A DNA stretch of 37,098 nt, from assembly GCF_944387725.1 (NCBI RefSeq), contig NZ_CALXGA010000014.1, positions 1-37,098 on the forward strand, written 5' to 3'. Below are positions 1 through 8,926 of this stretch, piece after piece. The notes under the pieces are model-generated. The model saw only the letters and a list, made by a program, of their open reading frames with translations. It did not search any database and was not told where the DNA came from. Every line of letters begins with the position of its first letter. Position 1 is the first letter of the stretch. Source of the DNA: an uncultured Intestinimonas sp. Its GTDB lineage: Bacteria; Bacillota; Clostridia; Oscillospirales; Oscillospiraceae. Position numbers and translations under genes: made by a program.

Positions 1-96
1 GCAGGAATCCTGGCGGATTTCAAGGAAAAATTGCGCCGTCCAGGGGACAAAAGACCCACCGGTTGGGCATGTTGACATGTTTCAAACAAGCCCTAG
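1..96 (-). repeat. MITE copy A (partial, inverted orientation)
   Basis: This is one end of the 168-bp terminal-inverted-repeat element found five more times in the window. It reads in the opposite orientation to the other copies and is cut by the window start. It ends in the terminal repeat TTCAAACAAGCCC followed by the flanking TA at 94-95. No credible gene lies in it. Confidence 0.85.
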
Positions 97-154
97 GTAC
101 CCCGTCATTTTATGACAGATTCCGGGGGGTGTCAAGGAAAAACCCCGCCCGGCC

Positions 155-592
155 CTACTGGGCGGCGGAGAGGGCGGCGGCCTTGCGGTGCTGGCGCTCC
201 ACCAGGTCGGCCAGGGTGATGTGGTCCACCACCCCGGAGACGGCCTGCTGAATCTCCCGCCAAACCTCCTGGGTGACGCAGATGCCGGCCCGACGGCAGC
301 AGGCGCTGCCGTCCACGCAGCTCACCGGGGCCAGGCTCCCCTCCAGGGGCCGGAGAATCTCCCCCACGGTGTAGTCCGCCGGGTCCCGGGTCAGGAGATA
401 GCCGCCCCCCGCCCCCCGGACGCTGCGGACCAGCCCGGCCCGGGACAGGGGGGTGACGATCTGCTCCAGATATTTATCGGAAATCTCCTGCCGCCGGGCC
501 ACGTCCCGCAGAGGGACCGGCTCACCGGCCTCGGACAGGGCCAAATCCAGCATCAACCGCAGGGCATAGCGGCCCTTGGTGGAAATTTTCAT
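155..592 (-). CDS. Rrf2-family transcriptional regulator (possible Fe-S sensor)
   Basis: This 145-aa protein is the normal length for an Rrf2/IscR/CymR-type repressor. The N-terminal MKISTKGRYALR and the winged helix with ISDKYLEQIV and the RGAGGGYLL wing are diagnostic of the family. The ATG at 592 has a GAGGAGG ribosome site 6 bases upstream; a longer frame upstream is non-coding. Four cysteines lie at residues 92, 98, 99 and 105. E. coli IscR ligates its [2Fe-2S] cluster with Cys92, Cys98 and Cys104, so a cluster-sensing role is plausible but inferred. The gene lies downstream of crt-hbd on the same strand but behind its own terminator, so it is probably a separate unit. Its targets cannot be read from the sequence. 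Confidence 0.9.
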   Translation of the reverse strand: MKISTKGRYALRLMLDLALSEAGEPVPLRDVARRQEISDKYLEQIVTPLSRAGLVRSVRGAGGGYLLTRDPADYTVGEILRPLEGSLAPVSCVDGSACCRRAGICVTQEVWREIQQAVSGVVDHITLADLVERQHRKAAALSAAQ

Positions 593-619
593 GGGTTGCC
601 TCCTCGCTGCTGCAATCAG

Positions 620-656
620 ATTCTCTTGTGTTCCTATAATACCACAGGAATAGTAT
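620..656 (-). promoter_or_regulatory. probable promoter/operator of the Rrf2 gene
   Basis: On the minus strand a TATTAT -10-like box lies about 35 bases upstream of the Rrf2 ribosome site. It is overlapped by an imperfect dyad, ATACT-N8-GGTAT, of the kind bound by Rrf2/CymR repressors. Autoregulation is an inference from position and symmetry only. Confidence 0.35.
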
Positions 657-715
657 GTTTTCAAGCCCGGTTCCGGGTTTTTCTTTTCCGCCGGGGCCCC
701 GTTTGACCCGGGGGC

Positions 716-748
716 ATAAAAACAGCCGCAGGCATATGCCTGCGGCTG
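716..748 (-). terminator. intrinsic terminator of the crt-hbd operon
   Basis: A perfect 26-base palindrome (723-748, arms CAGCCGCAGGCAT) is followed on the minus strand by TTTTTATG. It lies about 70 bases past the hbd stop codon. Confidence 0.85.
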
Positions 749-816
749 GCCCGGCCACACCGAAGCGGCCGGAGCAAAAGGGGAGGGAAGCGATGGGCCC
801 GAAAGGGAGACGGGCC

Positions 817-1665
817 TTACTTGCTGTAATCGAAGAAGCCCTTGCCGGTCTTGCGGCCCAGCTGGCCGGCGCGGACCATCTTCCGCATCAGGAGGGAGGC
901 CCGGTATTTGGGGTCGTGGGTCTCGTTGTAGAGGGTGTCCATGATGGCCAGGCACACGTCCAGGCTGATGAGGTCGCCCAGAGCCAGGGGGCCCATGGGG
1001 TGGTTGGCGCCCAGCTTCATGGCGGTGTCGATGCCCTCGGCGGAAGCCACGCCGGTGTAAAGCAGGTCGCAGGCCTCATTGATCATGGGGATGAGCACCT
1101 TGTTGACCACGAAGCCGGGGGCCTCGTTGACCTCCACGGGCTCCTTGCCGATCTCCACGGACAGGTCCCGGATGGTGTTGAAGGTCTCGTCGGAGGTCTT
1201 GGCCCCCCGGATGACCTCCACCAGCTTCATCACTGTGGGAGGATTGAAGAAGTGCATCCCGATGAACTTGTCCTCCCGCTTGGTGGCCGCGGCGATGGCG
1301 GTGATGGAGATGGAGGAGGTGTTGGTGGCCAGAATGGTCTCGGGCTTGCAGATCTTGTCCAGCTCGGCGAAGATGCTCTTCTTGATGTCCAGGTTCTCGA
1401 TGGCGGCCTCCACCACCAGATCGGCGTCGGCGGCCAGGTTCAGGTCGGTGGTGAAGGTCAGCTTGTCGGTGATGGCCTTCTTGCCGGCCTCGTCCATCTT
1501 GCCCTTGCTCACCAGCTTGTCCAGGCTCTTGTTCAGCCGGGCCTCGCTGGCCTGGATGATCTCGTCCTTGATGTCCCGGACCACCACGTCGAAGCCCTTC
1601 TTGGCAAAGACCTGGGCGATGTCCAGACCCATGGTGCCGCCGCCGATGACGACTATCTTTTTCAT
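817..1665 (-). CDS. hbd: 3-hydroxybutyryl-CoA dehydrogenase
   Basis: This 282-aa protein has the expected length for the NAD(P)H-dependent reductase of acetoacetyl-CoA to 3-hydroxybutyryl-CoA in the butyrate pathway. The Rossmann motif GGGTMG is at residues 8-13. The catalytic region [10 protein letters not shown] carries the active His, LVEVIRG the Glu partner and GFVVNKVL the conserved Asn. The C-terminal helical domain with [16 protein letters not shown]-type motifs is complete and ends in GKGFFDYSK. The ATG at 1665 gives the canonical [13 protein letters not shown] start; the frame runs further upstream without similarity. It follows crt by 95 bases and shares its promoter. The other butyrate genes (thl, bcd, etfAB) are not in the window. 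Confidence 0.96.
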   Translation of the reverse strand: MKKIVVIGGGTMGLDIAQVFAKKGFDVVVRDIKDEIIQASEARLNKSLDKLVSKGKMDEAGKKAITDKLTFTTDLNLAADADLVVEAAIENLDIKKSIFAELDKICKPETILATNTSSISITAIAAATKREDKFIGMHFFNPPTVMKLVEVIRGAKTSDETFNTIRDLSVEIGKEPVEVNEAPGFVVNKVLIPMINEACDLLYTGVASAEGIDTAMKLGANHPMGPLALGDLISLDVCLAIMDTLYNETHDPKYRASLLMRKMVRAGQLGRKTGKGFFDYSK

Positions 1666-1760
1666 ACTCGAATACCCCTTTTCTTTTTGTTGTTCGCTGG
1701 GAAAGCCCCACAGAATCATCCGCCAGACCTGGTCGTCCGGCCGGGCGATGACAGGGGCCA

Positions 1761-2537
<777 letters not shown>

Positions 2538-2605
2538 GTTTCGATACCTCCTTATGTACTTAGGTCCCGCGATCCGGCCTGTGGGGCCGTGCCGCCTTAC
2601 TTATC

Positions 2606-2634
2606 AGTATATCTGCTTTCTCCTCCATGTGCAA
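2606..2634 (-). promoter_or_regulatory. sigma-A promoter of crt-hbd
   Basis: On the minus strand TTGCAC (2629-2634) and TATACT (2606-2611) are separated by exactly 17 bases. The pair is 69 bases upstream of the crt start. Confidence 0.75.
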
Positions 2635-2687
2635 GCGGAAAAACGGAATTTTCCATAATTTTTAAGCATAGACCCTGGCCGCCATTT

Positions 2688-3512
2688 TTATCCAAAGAGG
2701 CCCCTCACTCCCGCCGCCAGGGGCAGGTAGAACAGGGGGAGGAAGATGGCGGGGAGCATGTTCCCCACCCAAAGCTTTTCCCGGCCCAGGCCCAGCATAT
2801 TGAGGCCGACGCCCACGATGAGGGTCCCCCACGGCGCTCATCTCCGTCATGGCGGCGGTGCTCAGCAGGGGGGCGGCGGAGAAGGCCACCCCCAGGCCCA
2901 GGGCGGAGGCGAAGGAGATGGCCATGACCCCGTCGATGACGCTCTTGGAGACCAGGATGCCGTACCGGCCCCGAATGCCCGCCTCCATGGCCCCCATAAT
3001 GGCCTTGGGCCCACGCAGAAGAGGACCGAGGCGGTGACGAAGCCCTAGGGCTTGTTTGAAACATGTCAACATGCCCAATCAGCGGGGCTTTTGCCCCCTG
3101 GACGGCGCAATTTTTCCTTGAAATCCGCCAGGATTCCTGCGAAAAAATTGCTTGCCAGCGGCCCAAAATCCCTCCCTGCCGGACACATCGCCAATTTTCA
3201 AACAAGCTCTAGGTGAAGCGGCCTCCCCCGCCGCCCCGGACCAGCCTTTGGCGCAGCAGCTCTCCGGCGGCGTCCAGGCGGGCCTCGATGCCCAGGAGCT
3301 CCCCCAAGACGGTCCCCGCCGTCATGCAGACGATGACGCAGAGGGTGTCCTCGGTGGCGATGGCGGAGGGGAAGCCGATGGCCAGGACGCACAGGCCCAT
3401 AGCGTGGGAGAGGATGGTGTGGAACCGCCCGCCGATATGGTTTTGAAAGAGGACGCCCACCAGACTCCCCAGGAGAATCAGGCCGGCGTTGAATAGGGCA
3501 GCGGGTATGGGA
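2688..3512 (-). pseudogene. DUF554 (YdfK/YqgA-like) membrane protein, interrupted by a MITE and frameshifted
   Basis: Fragments of a DUF554 integral membrane protein can be pieced together on the minus strand. The N-terminal part (from about 3512) encodes LFNAGLILLGSLVG through GELLGIEARLDAAGE to GRFT. There the 168-bp repeat (3045-3212) interrupts it. The gene resumes with GFVTASVLFCVG, then a +/-1 frameshift near 3010 leads to IMGAMEAGIRGRYGILVSKS. A second frameshift near 2835 leads to TLIVGVGLNMLGLGREK and LPAIFLPLFYLPLAAGVRGLFG, ending at TAA 2688-2690. Joining the repeat flanks gives ACC TAG GGC where the family has Thr-Glu-Gly. A nonsense change or loss of the Glu codon therefore accompanied the insertion. 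The start is uncertain (ATA or a frame-shifted ATG). Confidence 0.85.
3045..3212 (+). repeat. MITE copy B, inside the DUF554 gene
   Basis: This is a full 168-base copy counted with the CTAG at both ends. It has terminal inverted repeats GGGCTTGTTTGAAA and TTTCAAACAAGCTC (one mismatch), flanked by TA. It lies inside a recognisable coding sequence, which proves it is an insertion. Confidence 0.9.
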
Positions 3513-3545
3513 CAGGGCCTCCGTTTCCATAGAGGGGGTGCGGGA

Positions 3546-4139
3546 TCAGGGCCGCAGGCCCTGTTTTTCCGCCAGGAGAAGAATCAGGTCCGCCACGGCG
3601 TCCAGGCCGATGGTGCTGTTGACGGCCAGGTGGAAGTGCTCGGCCTGGCCCCAGACCCGGTTGGTGAAGTGCTCGTAGTAGGCCGCCCGGCCCTTATCCT
3701 GTTTGAGGACGTAGGAGCGCAGGTCGGAGGCGTCCACCTGGTAGGTCTCCCGGGTGCGGAAGATGCGCTCGTCCAGGGGGGCGTGGAGGAAGATGTTCAA
3801 AACCCCCTCCTGCCGCTGGAGGACATAGTCGGCGCAGCGGCCCACGATGACGCAGGGGCCCTCGCCGGCCACCCGGCGGATGACCTCGCTCTCGGCGATA
3901 AACACCTGGTCGGTGACGGGCAGGTTGTGGGCGCTCATGTAGAGGTTGTAGAGAAAGCTGCTGGTCTTCTTCTGCTCGGCCTGGCGGATGAAGGCCTCCG
4001 AGAGGCCGGTCTCCTTGGCGGCCAGGTCGATGACGGCCTTGTCGTAGAAGGGGATATGCAGGGTCTCCGCCACCCGCTGGGCCACAATGCGCCCGCCGGA
4101 GCCGAACTGACGGCCGATGGTAATCACGGTATGTGCCAT
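3546..4139 (-). CDS. cytidylate kinase-like family protein
   Basis: This 197-aa P-loop protein resembles the cytidylate-kinase-like family (PF13189) common in Clostridia. It begins MAHTVITIGRQFGSGGR: the nucleotide-binding loop is GRQFGSGGR, with GGR instead of the GKS/T of true CMP kinases. The motif PFYDK follows, then GPCVIVGRCADYVL (about 95-108) and HAPLDERIFR. The ATG at 4139 has AGGAGGG upstream. A TATACT box at about 4164-4169 (minus strand) may be its -10. The substrate of this family is not established, and CMP kinase activity should not be assumed. It stands alone between two repeat copies. Confidence 0.85.
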   Translation of the reverse strand: MAHTVITIGRQFGSGGRIVAQRVAETLHIPFYDKAVIDLAAKETGLSEAFIRQAEQKKTSSFLYNLYMSAHNLPVTDQVFIAESEVIRRVAGEGPCVIVGRCADYVLQRQEGVLNIFLHAPLDERIFRTRETYQVDASDLRSYVLKQDKGRAAYYEHFTNRVWGQAEHFHLAVNSTIGLDAVADLILLLAEKQGLRP

Positions 4140-4207
4140 AAAAATCCCTCCTGTTCTGGCCTGAGTATACCACAGGGAGGAAGAAAAAGCCATGGGCAGA
4201 TTTGGGG

Positions 4208-4295
4208 TTAGGGCTTGTTTGAAACACAGCAATGTGCCCAGCGGCCCAAAATCCCTCGCTGCCGGACACATCGCCAATTTTCAAACAAGCCCTAG
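4208..4295 (+). repeat. MITE copy C, internally deleted (88 bp)
   Basis: Both terminal repeats (GGGCTTGTTTGAAA at the left, TTTTCAAACAAGCCC at the right) and flanking TA are intact. About 80 internal bases present in the other copies are missing. It is a shorter derivative of the same element. Confidence 0.85.
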
Positions 4296-4510
4296 GGGAG
4301 CTTTCGGAGCAGGTCCTCCAGCAGCAGAGAGCCCAGGAGGGCGATCCCCAGCAGGGCGGCGGCGGAGGACTGGAGGGTCTGGGCGTACCGCAGGGCCAGC
4401 CAGGCGGGCTCTCCGGCGGTGAGCAGGAGGATGGCGGAGAGGAGCAGGGCGCAGGTCAGAGCCAGGCCCCGGGTCAGCAGGAAGTGGGGAAGGGGGTGGA
4501 GCTGGGTCAT
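4292..4510 (-). CDS. small hypothetical membrane protein, C-terminus set by a MITE
   Basis: This 72-aa ORF starts at ATG 4510 with GGAGG about 7 bases upstream. It has two predicted membrane helices (about residues 12-32 and 47-64, rich in Leu/Ala). I do not recognise a family. Its TAG stop (4292-4294) is formed by the end of MITE copy C. If the repeat is removed at its TA, the frame runs on through the adjacent intergenic sequence. The native C-terminus is therefore unknown and the gene may be a truncated remnant. It has no obvious operon partner. Confidence 0.5.
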   Translation of the reverse strand: MTQLHPLPHFLLTRGLALTCALLLSAILLLTAGEPAWLALRYAQTLQSSAAALLGIALLGSLLLEDLLRKLP

Positions 4511-4697
4511 GGGGATACCTCCGGGGATTTGGGATGGCTCCATCATACCAGCCGCCGGCGGCGCTGCCAAGGGGCAAAGATTTGCCAGGGCCCCGCCCTG
4601 GGGGGAGGCCCCCCGGCAGGATGCCGGAACCCCTTCCGGCTGGAAGCCGAACCCTGCGGCGGGAGCCGCAAGCCTGTTCCGGCGGGGCGCCGGACCT

Positions 4698-5243
4698 TTA
4701 GGAGGCACCGCCGCCAGAGACTGCCACTTGGGCAAGGGGATTTCCCACCTCTGTGTTGTCGGCCAGCTCGGCGGGGTCCACCGGCTCCTCCTCGGGGGCC
4801 TCCTCCCCCCAGAGGGAACGGTGCTCCTCGGCCTCTTCCCTCTGCGCCATCAGGGCCGCGTTCTTGGCGGCCATGTACAGCTCCGGGCTGTACTCCAGCA
4901 GCCGCTGCTCGTCTGTGCTTGGCACGCGGTCCCCCCTGGAAATGCGGCGGACGACCTCTAAAATCTTGATGAGCTCCTCGGCTGCCTCGGCGGCCGCCTC
5001 GCTCTGCTGGCGCGTCGCCTCAGCGTTTCTGATGTTGAAGCTCAGGGCGGAGAGATCTTCAGCCACCTTCCTGGTCTGCTCATACTCCTCCTCCACAGCT
5101 TGCAGCTCTTTAGTGAGCTCCAGCCGGTCAAAGCTGCCGCCGGCGGACGCCTTCTCCTCCAGCAGTTCTGTCAGCTGTCTCTTTTGGATGCGGAGCTCCT
5201 GGAGCCGGTTGGACGTGATCTTCTGCACTTCACTCAGTTTCAT
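4698..5243 (-). CDS. hypothetical coiled-coil protein
   Basis: This 181-aa, strongly charged helical protein starts at ATG 5243 with GAAGGAGG 7 bases upstream. Residues 1-95 form heptad-rich coiled coil (MKLSEVQKITSNRLQEL, KELQAVEEEYEQTRKVAEDL). A central helix (ELIKILEVVRRISRGDRVPS) follows, then EYSPELYMAAKNAALMAQ and an acidic low-complexity tail. It has no signal peptide or membrane segment, so it is probably cytoplasmic. I do not recognise the family. It stands alone between non-coding GC-rich stretches. About 180 bases downstream (4511-4697) I see no gene. Confidence 0.75.
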   Translation of the reverse strand: MKLSEVQKITSNRLQELRIQKRQLTELLEEKASAGGSFDRLELTKELQAVEEEYEQTRKVAEDLSALSFNIRNAEATRQQSEAAAEAAEELIKILEVVRRISRGDRVPSTDEQRLLEYSPELYMAAKNAALMAQREEAEEHRSLWGEEAPEEEPVDPAELADNTEVGNPLAQVAVSGGGAS

Positions 5244-5447
5244 GTTGCAGCCTCCTTCTGAATGGATAGAAAAGACGGTTCTATATTGTATTTCGCCCAA
5301 GACAGAAGCCAGGTAAGTAGGAGGGGAATATTTTGTTAAAATTGACGGACAGCCATGCTCCCCGCCGGGCAGGCGGCCCTCCAGCGGGGCGCCGGACCCC
5401 CCAAGGGGGCCCCAGGACTGAGGGGGCCTCACCCCCAGACAGGGCAC

Positions 5448-5487
5448 AAAGGAAGAGCGGGAGCGCCTTTTGCCGCGCTCCCGCTCT
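5448..5487 (-). terminator. terminator of the larA-lactate dehydrogenase operon
   Basis: A 12-bp stem (AGAGCGGGAGCG paired with CGCTCCCGCTCT, 5454-5487) is followed on the minus strand by TTCCTTTG. It lies just past the dehydrogenase stop codon at 5517. Confidence 0.75.
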
Positions 5488-5516
5488 GTATGGATGCTAT
5501 GGGGCGGACAAGGGGC

Positions 5517-6938
5517 TTACAGCTTGTAGCACACCTTGCCGGGGTTGAGGATGAGGTTGGGGTCGAAGACCTTCTTGATGCCCTCCATGAGCTTCATGTT
5601 GGTCTCGCCCACGGACCGGGCCAGATAGTCGATTTTGCCCATGCCGATGCCGTGCTCGCCGGATACCAGGCCGCCCATCTCGATGGCCTTGTCGTAGATG
5701 TGGGTCATGAAGTCGGCCACCTGCTTCTTGAACTCATTGAGGTCCATGTCGTTGGCGCAGGTGTAGATATGGAGGTTGCCGTCGCCGGCGTGGCCGAAGC
5801 TCTTGACCTTGAAGTCGTAGTTGGGCTCGATGCTCTTGAAGTAGAGGACGAAGTTGGCCACGTCGCTCACCGGCACCACCACGTCGCACTCATCCAGCAG
5901 CTTGGTCTGCTCCTCGATGCCCTCCAGGAAGGAGGAGCGGGCGGCCCAGGCGTCCTTCATCTTGGCGGGGGTGTCGGCCACCAGCACGTCCAGAGCGCCG
6001 GCCTCCAGCACCATCTCCGCAGCCTGCTCCACGATGGCGTCGATCTCGTCCTGGGTGTTGCCGTCGAAGGTCACCAGCAGATAGGCGCCCACGTCGGTGC
6101 CCCCCACGTTCCGGGGAAAGACCGCCTTGCCCAGGTACTCCTCGGAGGAGATGAGGATCTCCTTCTCAAAGAACTCCAGGGCCTGGGGGTTCATGTGGTT
6201 CTGCTTGAACTTGGGCACGGTGGAGATGGCATCGGACAGGTTCTCAAAGGGGACGATGAGGCTCACGGTGACCTTGGGGGCGGGGATGAGCTTCAGGGTC
6301 AGCTCGGTGATGACGCCCAGGGTGCCCTCGGAGCCGATCATCAGGTTGAGCAGGGAGTAGCCGGAGGAGGTCTTGGACACGTTAGAGCCGAACTTGACCA
6401 CCTCGCCGGTAGGGAGAACCACCGTCATGGCAGAGACATAGTCCCGGGTGGCGCCGTACTTCACGGCCCGCATACCGCCGGCGTTGGTGGCCACGTTGCC
6501 GCCCAGGGTGGCGAATTTCTCGCCGGGATCGGGGGGATAGAGGAGGCCCTGCTTCAAGGCGTCCTCGGCCAGGTCGTTGAGGAGGACGCCGGGCTGGACC
6601 CGGACCACGAAGTTCTCGGTGTCATAGCCCAGGATTTTCTTCATCTTGGTGGTGCAGATGACCACGCCCCCGGCAATGGGGGTGCAGGCGCCTACCAGGC
6701 CGGTGCCGGCGCCCCGGCAGGTCACCGGGATGCGGTTCTCGTTGCAGATCTTCAGGATGGCGGAGACCTCCTCGGTGGAGGTCACGTCGATGGCCACCTC
6801 GGGCATCCGGGTGCCGTAGATGGGCATCTCGTCCCGGGCGTAGTCGGCGTTGACGTCGGCGCCGGTGTAGACCTGGCCGGAGACCACGGCCTGGAGCTGC
6901 TGGATGATCTCAGGGGTGACGGAATTGTACTGAGCCAT
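5517..6938 (-). CDS. FAD-binding lactate/2-hydroxyacid dehydrogenase (GlcD type)
   Basis: This 473-aa protein has the full length of the GlcD/D-lactate dehydrogenase family. The PCMH-type FAD domain carries CRGAGTGLVGACTPIAGG (about 74-91) and ATLGGNVATNAGG. The C-terminal FAD-oxidase domain carries KSFGHAGDGNLH and SGEHGIGMGK. It would oxidise D-lactate to pyruvate in the cytoplasm. In anaerobes such as Acetobacterium a related enzyme works with EtfAB by electron confurcation, but no etf genes are here. It starts at ATG 6938 with TAGGAGG upstream. It lies 59 bases behind larA on the same strand and ends before a terminator. The lactate substrate is inferred from larA and lctP; glycolate is the alternative. 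Confidence 0.88.
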   Translation of the reverse strand: MAQYNSVTPEIIQQLQAVVSGQVYTGADVNADYARDEMPIYGTRMPEVAIDVTSTEEVSAILKICNENRIPVTCRGAGTGLVGACTPIAGGVVICTTKMKKILGYDTENFVVRVQPGVLLNDLAEDALKQGLLYPPDPGEKFATLGGNVATNAGGMRAVKYGATRDYVSAMTVVLPTGEVVKFGSNVSKTSSGYSLLNLMIGSEGTLGVITELTLKLIPAPKVTVSLIVPFENLSDAISTVPKFKQNHMNPQALEFFEKEILISSEEYLGKAVFPRNVGGTDVGAYLLVTFDGNTQDEIDAIVEQAAEMVLEAGALDVLVADTPAKMKDAWAARSSFLEGIEEQTKLLDECDVVVPVSDVANFVLYFKSIEPNYDFKVKSFGHAGDGNLHIYTCANDMDLNEFKKQVADFMTHIYDKAIEMGGLVSGEHGIGMGKIDYLARSVGETNMKLMEGIKKVFDPNLILNPGKVCYKL

Positions 6939-6997
6939 AGTGATTTACCTCCTAAAAATGGTGCGGAATCTTCACCAACTGGGTAGTCGTAAGGGGG

Positions 6998-8266
6998 TCA
7001 GGACTCCACGATGACGGAGATGCCGTTGGGGATGACGACCAGATGGGCGTCGGGCCCCTTGGCGGCATAGGCCCGGTCCAGGGCGGCATCCAGGTCGGGG
7101 GCGTACTCCAGCTTCATCTCTTCCAGGGGCTTCTGCATGGCGGGCTCGGAGACGAAGATGATCCGGTGCTTGAGCATCATGCGGCAGAGGATCTGGTACT
7201 CCCACTGGTCCGGGTCGGTCTGGTCCATGGGGGTGGCCAGGATGCGGTCCATGAGCTCCTGGATGGTGACGCACTCATGGAGGGCCCGGTAGAAGCTCTC
7301 TCCGCCCACGCCGTCGTTGCAGCGGGTGGAGATGATGAGGATGGCCCCGGGGGCGGCGGCGGCCTCAGCGGCGGTGAGGCCCTTCACTGACTGGTAGACG
7401 TTCTGGTCCAGGGGTGCCCCGCCGTTGGAGGTGATAACAATGTCGCCCTTTTTCTGGGGCTTCACCCGGCAGTAGCCCTTTAAAAACTCGCAGCCGGCCT
7501 CGTGGGCCTGGAGGGGGTCCCCGGCAAAGGCGGCGGCCACCTTCTTGTCCTCGTCGATGACCACGTTGACGATATACTGGAGCTTGGCCAGCTTGGCGGC
7601 GGCCACCATGTCAATGTGGAGGGGGTTGCCCTCGAGAATGCCCGTGCGGGCGTAGGGGGAGTCGATGAACTTAGAGCAGTGGTTGCCCAGCACCGTCACC
7701 TGGTCGCAGATGCCGGGGAGGACGCTCTTCCGGCCGCCGGAGAAGCCGGCGAAGAAGTGGGGCTCGATGAAGCCCTCGGCCAGCAGCAGGTCGGTCTCGG
7801 CGGCCAGGCGGTCGATGACCAGCCTGGCCCCGGAGGGGAGCACGCCGATCTCCACGTTGGAGGCGGCGTCCCGGCTGTTGTGGCAGACGAACTTCTCCCG
7901 GCTGGCCATCTCCTCGCCCACCTTGGCCGCCAGCTCCTGCCGGGTGATGTCCCGGTGGTAGCCGGTGGCCACCAGGAAGGTGATGTCGATGTCGGGATTG
8001 CCCTCCCGCAGCTCGGCGAGCATGAAGGGGAGGATGTGCTTGCTGGGGACGGGGCGGGTGTGGTCGCTGACGATGATGGTGGCGGTCTTTTTGCCCCGGG
8101 CCAGCTCAGAGAGCCGGGGGGAGCCGATGGGGGCGGCCATGGCCTTTTGGACCAGCGCGTCCTCACTGCCCTCCGCCTTCAGAGTCCCGATCTGAGACTC
8201 CAGAATCTCTGCGCCGGAGACATCCCGGCGAAGCTCGGCGCCGGTGACGCCGTACGGAATACGCAA
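6998..8266 (-). CDS. larA: nickel-dependent lactate racemase
   Basis: This 422-aa LarA homologue interconverts L- and D-lactate using the nickel-pincer cofactor. Every key residue of the Lactiplantibacillus enzyme is present, offset by four: His104 (GYHRD), His170 (EPHFFAGFSGG), Lys180 (GGRKSVLPG, covalent cofactor attachment) and His196 (GNHC). The SDHTRP motif is at residues 67-72. The start is TTG at 8266, placed 8 bases after GGAGGG. The frame is open for kilobases upstream only because it is the antisense of lctP. It is first in an operon with the FAD dehydrogenase. The cofactor-making larB, larC and larE are not in the window. Confidence 0.94.
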   Translation of the reverse strand: MRIPYGVTGAELRRDVSGAEILESQIGTLKAEGSEDALVQKAMAAPIGSPRLSELARGKKTATIIVSDHTRPVPSKHILPFMLAELREGNPDIDITFLVATGYHRDITRQELAAKVGEEMASREKFVCHNSRDAASNVEIGVLPSGARLVIDRLAAETDLLLAEGFIEPHFFAGFSGGRKSVLPGICDQVTVLGNHCSKFIDSPYARTGILEGNPLHIDMVAAAKLAKLQYIVNVVIDEDKKVAAAFAGDPLQAHEAGCEFLKGYCRVKPQKKGDIVITSNGGAPLDQNVYQSVKGLTAAEAAAAPGAILIISTRCNDGVGGESFYRALHECVTIQELMDRILATPMDQTDPDQWEYQILCRMMLKHRIIFVSEPAMQKPLEEMKLEYAPDLDAALDRAYAAKGPDAHLVVIPNGISVIVES

Positions 8267-8662
8267 GGTGATCCCTCCAAATAACAGAATTTTGATTTTA
8301 TGGTGATCCCTTTCGACCGGCTTGAAATTTCTTGATATAGCTGTGGGTCCAAAGAAAAAAGAATCATTCCGAATACAACAGAGTAAAGTCTGCGTATTTC
8401 CAGGGCGATAACACCATAGATAAATTAGCTCCAACGCCTTCTGCTGCAAGGAGCTGCAATTCGCTGATGCAAAGGGATAACCATATTTGATTTTTGTGCT
8501 TTTTTGCTGGGGGCGTGGCGTGCGGGGCCGTCCCGGGGATTGGCCCCACCCTTCTGTTCGGTCTGACGGTTGTTTCGCACGTTTATTATGAGAATAGTTT
8601 AGCACGTTTTTCGGAACACGCAAGTTTTTTTGACCAAAATCATGGAATTCTATATTTCGCAC

Positions 8663-8679
8663 AATTTGTAGGACCAATT
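8663..8679. promoter_or_regulatory. FadR/PdhR/LldR-type operator 1 (imperfect)
   Basis: The 17-base dyad AATTTGT-AGG-ACCAATT matches in 6 of 7 arm positions. It resembles the ATTGGT-N3-ACCAAT sites bound by FadR-subfamily GntR regulators such as PdhR and LldR. It sits just upstream of a possible lctP -35 box. Confidence 0.55.
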
Positions 8680-8845
8680 TTCGGCGAATTGTAGGAAAAT
8701 CAAATTTTGGCGTATTTTCTATGGACATCCCGGGGAAATGGCGGTAAAATAACCCGGAAATTCGTGTGCCGGCGCCGGGACGGACAGGAGGGACTGGGCC
8801 GGGGGCAGGCCGGTGCACAGAGAAAAAGCGGCCTGGTCTCCACAA

Positions 8846-8860
8846 ATTGGTAGTACCAAT
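8846..8860. promoter_or_regulatory. FadR/PdhR/LldR-type operator 2 (perfect)
   Basis: ATTGGT-AGT-ACCAAT is a perfect 15-base palindrome matching the PdhR/LldR consensus. It lies 66 bases before the lctP ATG, a typical repressor or roadblock position. No GntR-family gene is in the window. Confidence 0.7.
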
Positions 8861-8926
8861 ATAGGGCCGATGGGGGGGCCAATGGGAGGAGGCCCGGCCG
8901 GCACGAGATTTGACAGAGGTGAAATT

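Larger units (their letters stand above)
8267..8926. promoter_or_regulatory. 660-bp divergent lactate control region
   Basis: This non-coding, locally AT-rich region separates larA (minus) from lctP (plus). It holds two FadR-family-like palindromes (8663-8679 and 8846-8860). A possible minus-strand promoter, TTGCGT-N16-TAAACT at about 8596-8623, would give larA a leader of roughly 300 bases. A weak plus-strand candidate, TTGTAG-N18-TATTTT at about 8689-8718, would serve lctP. I see no ORF worth calling in it. Confidence 0.6.

Noticed and set aside
5355-6986. A 543-codon plus-strand ORF
   Set aside because: It is a shadow of the FAD dehydrogenase on the other strand; composition is Val/Gly/His-rich without motifs. 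The same applies to the long plus-strand frames over crt-hbd and the two-component genes.
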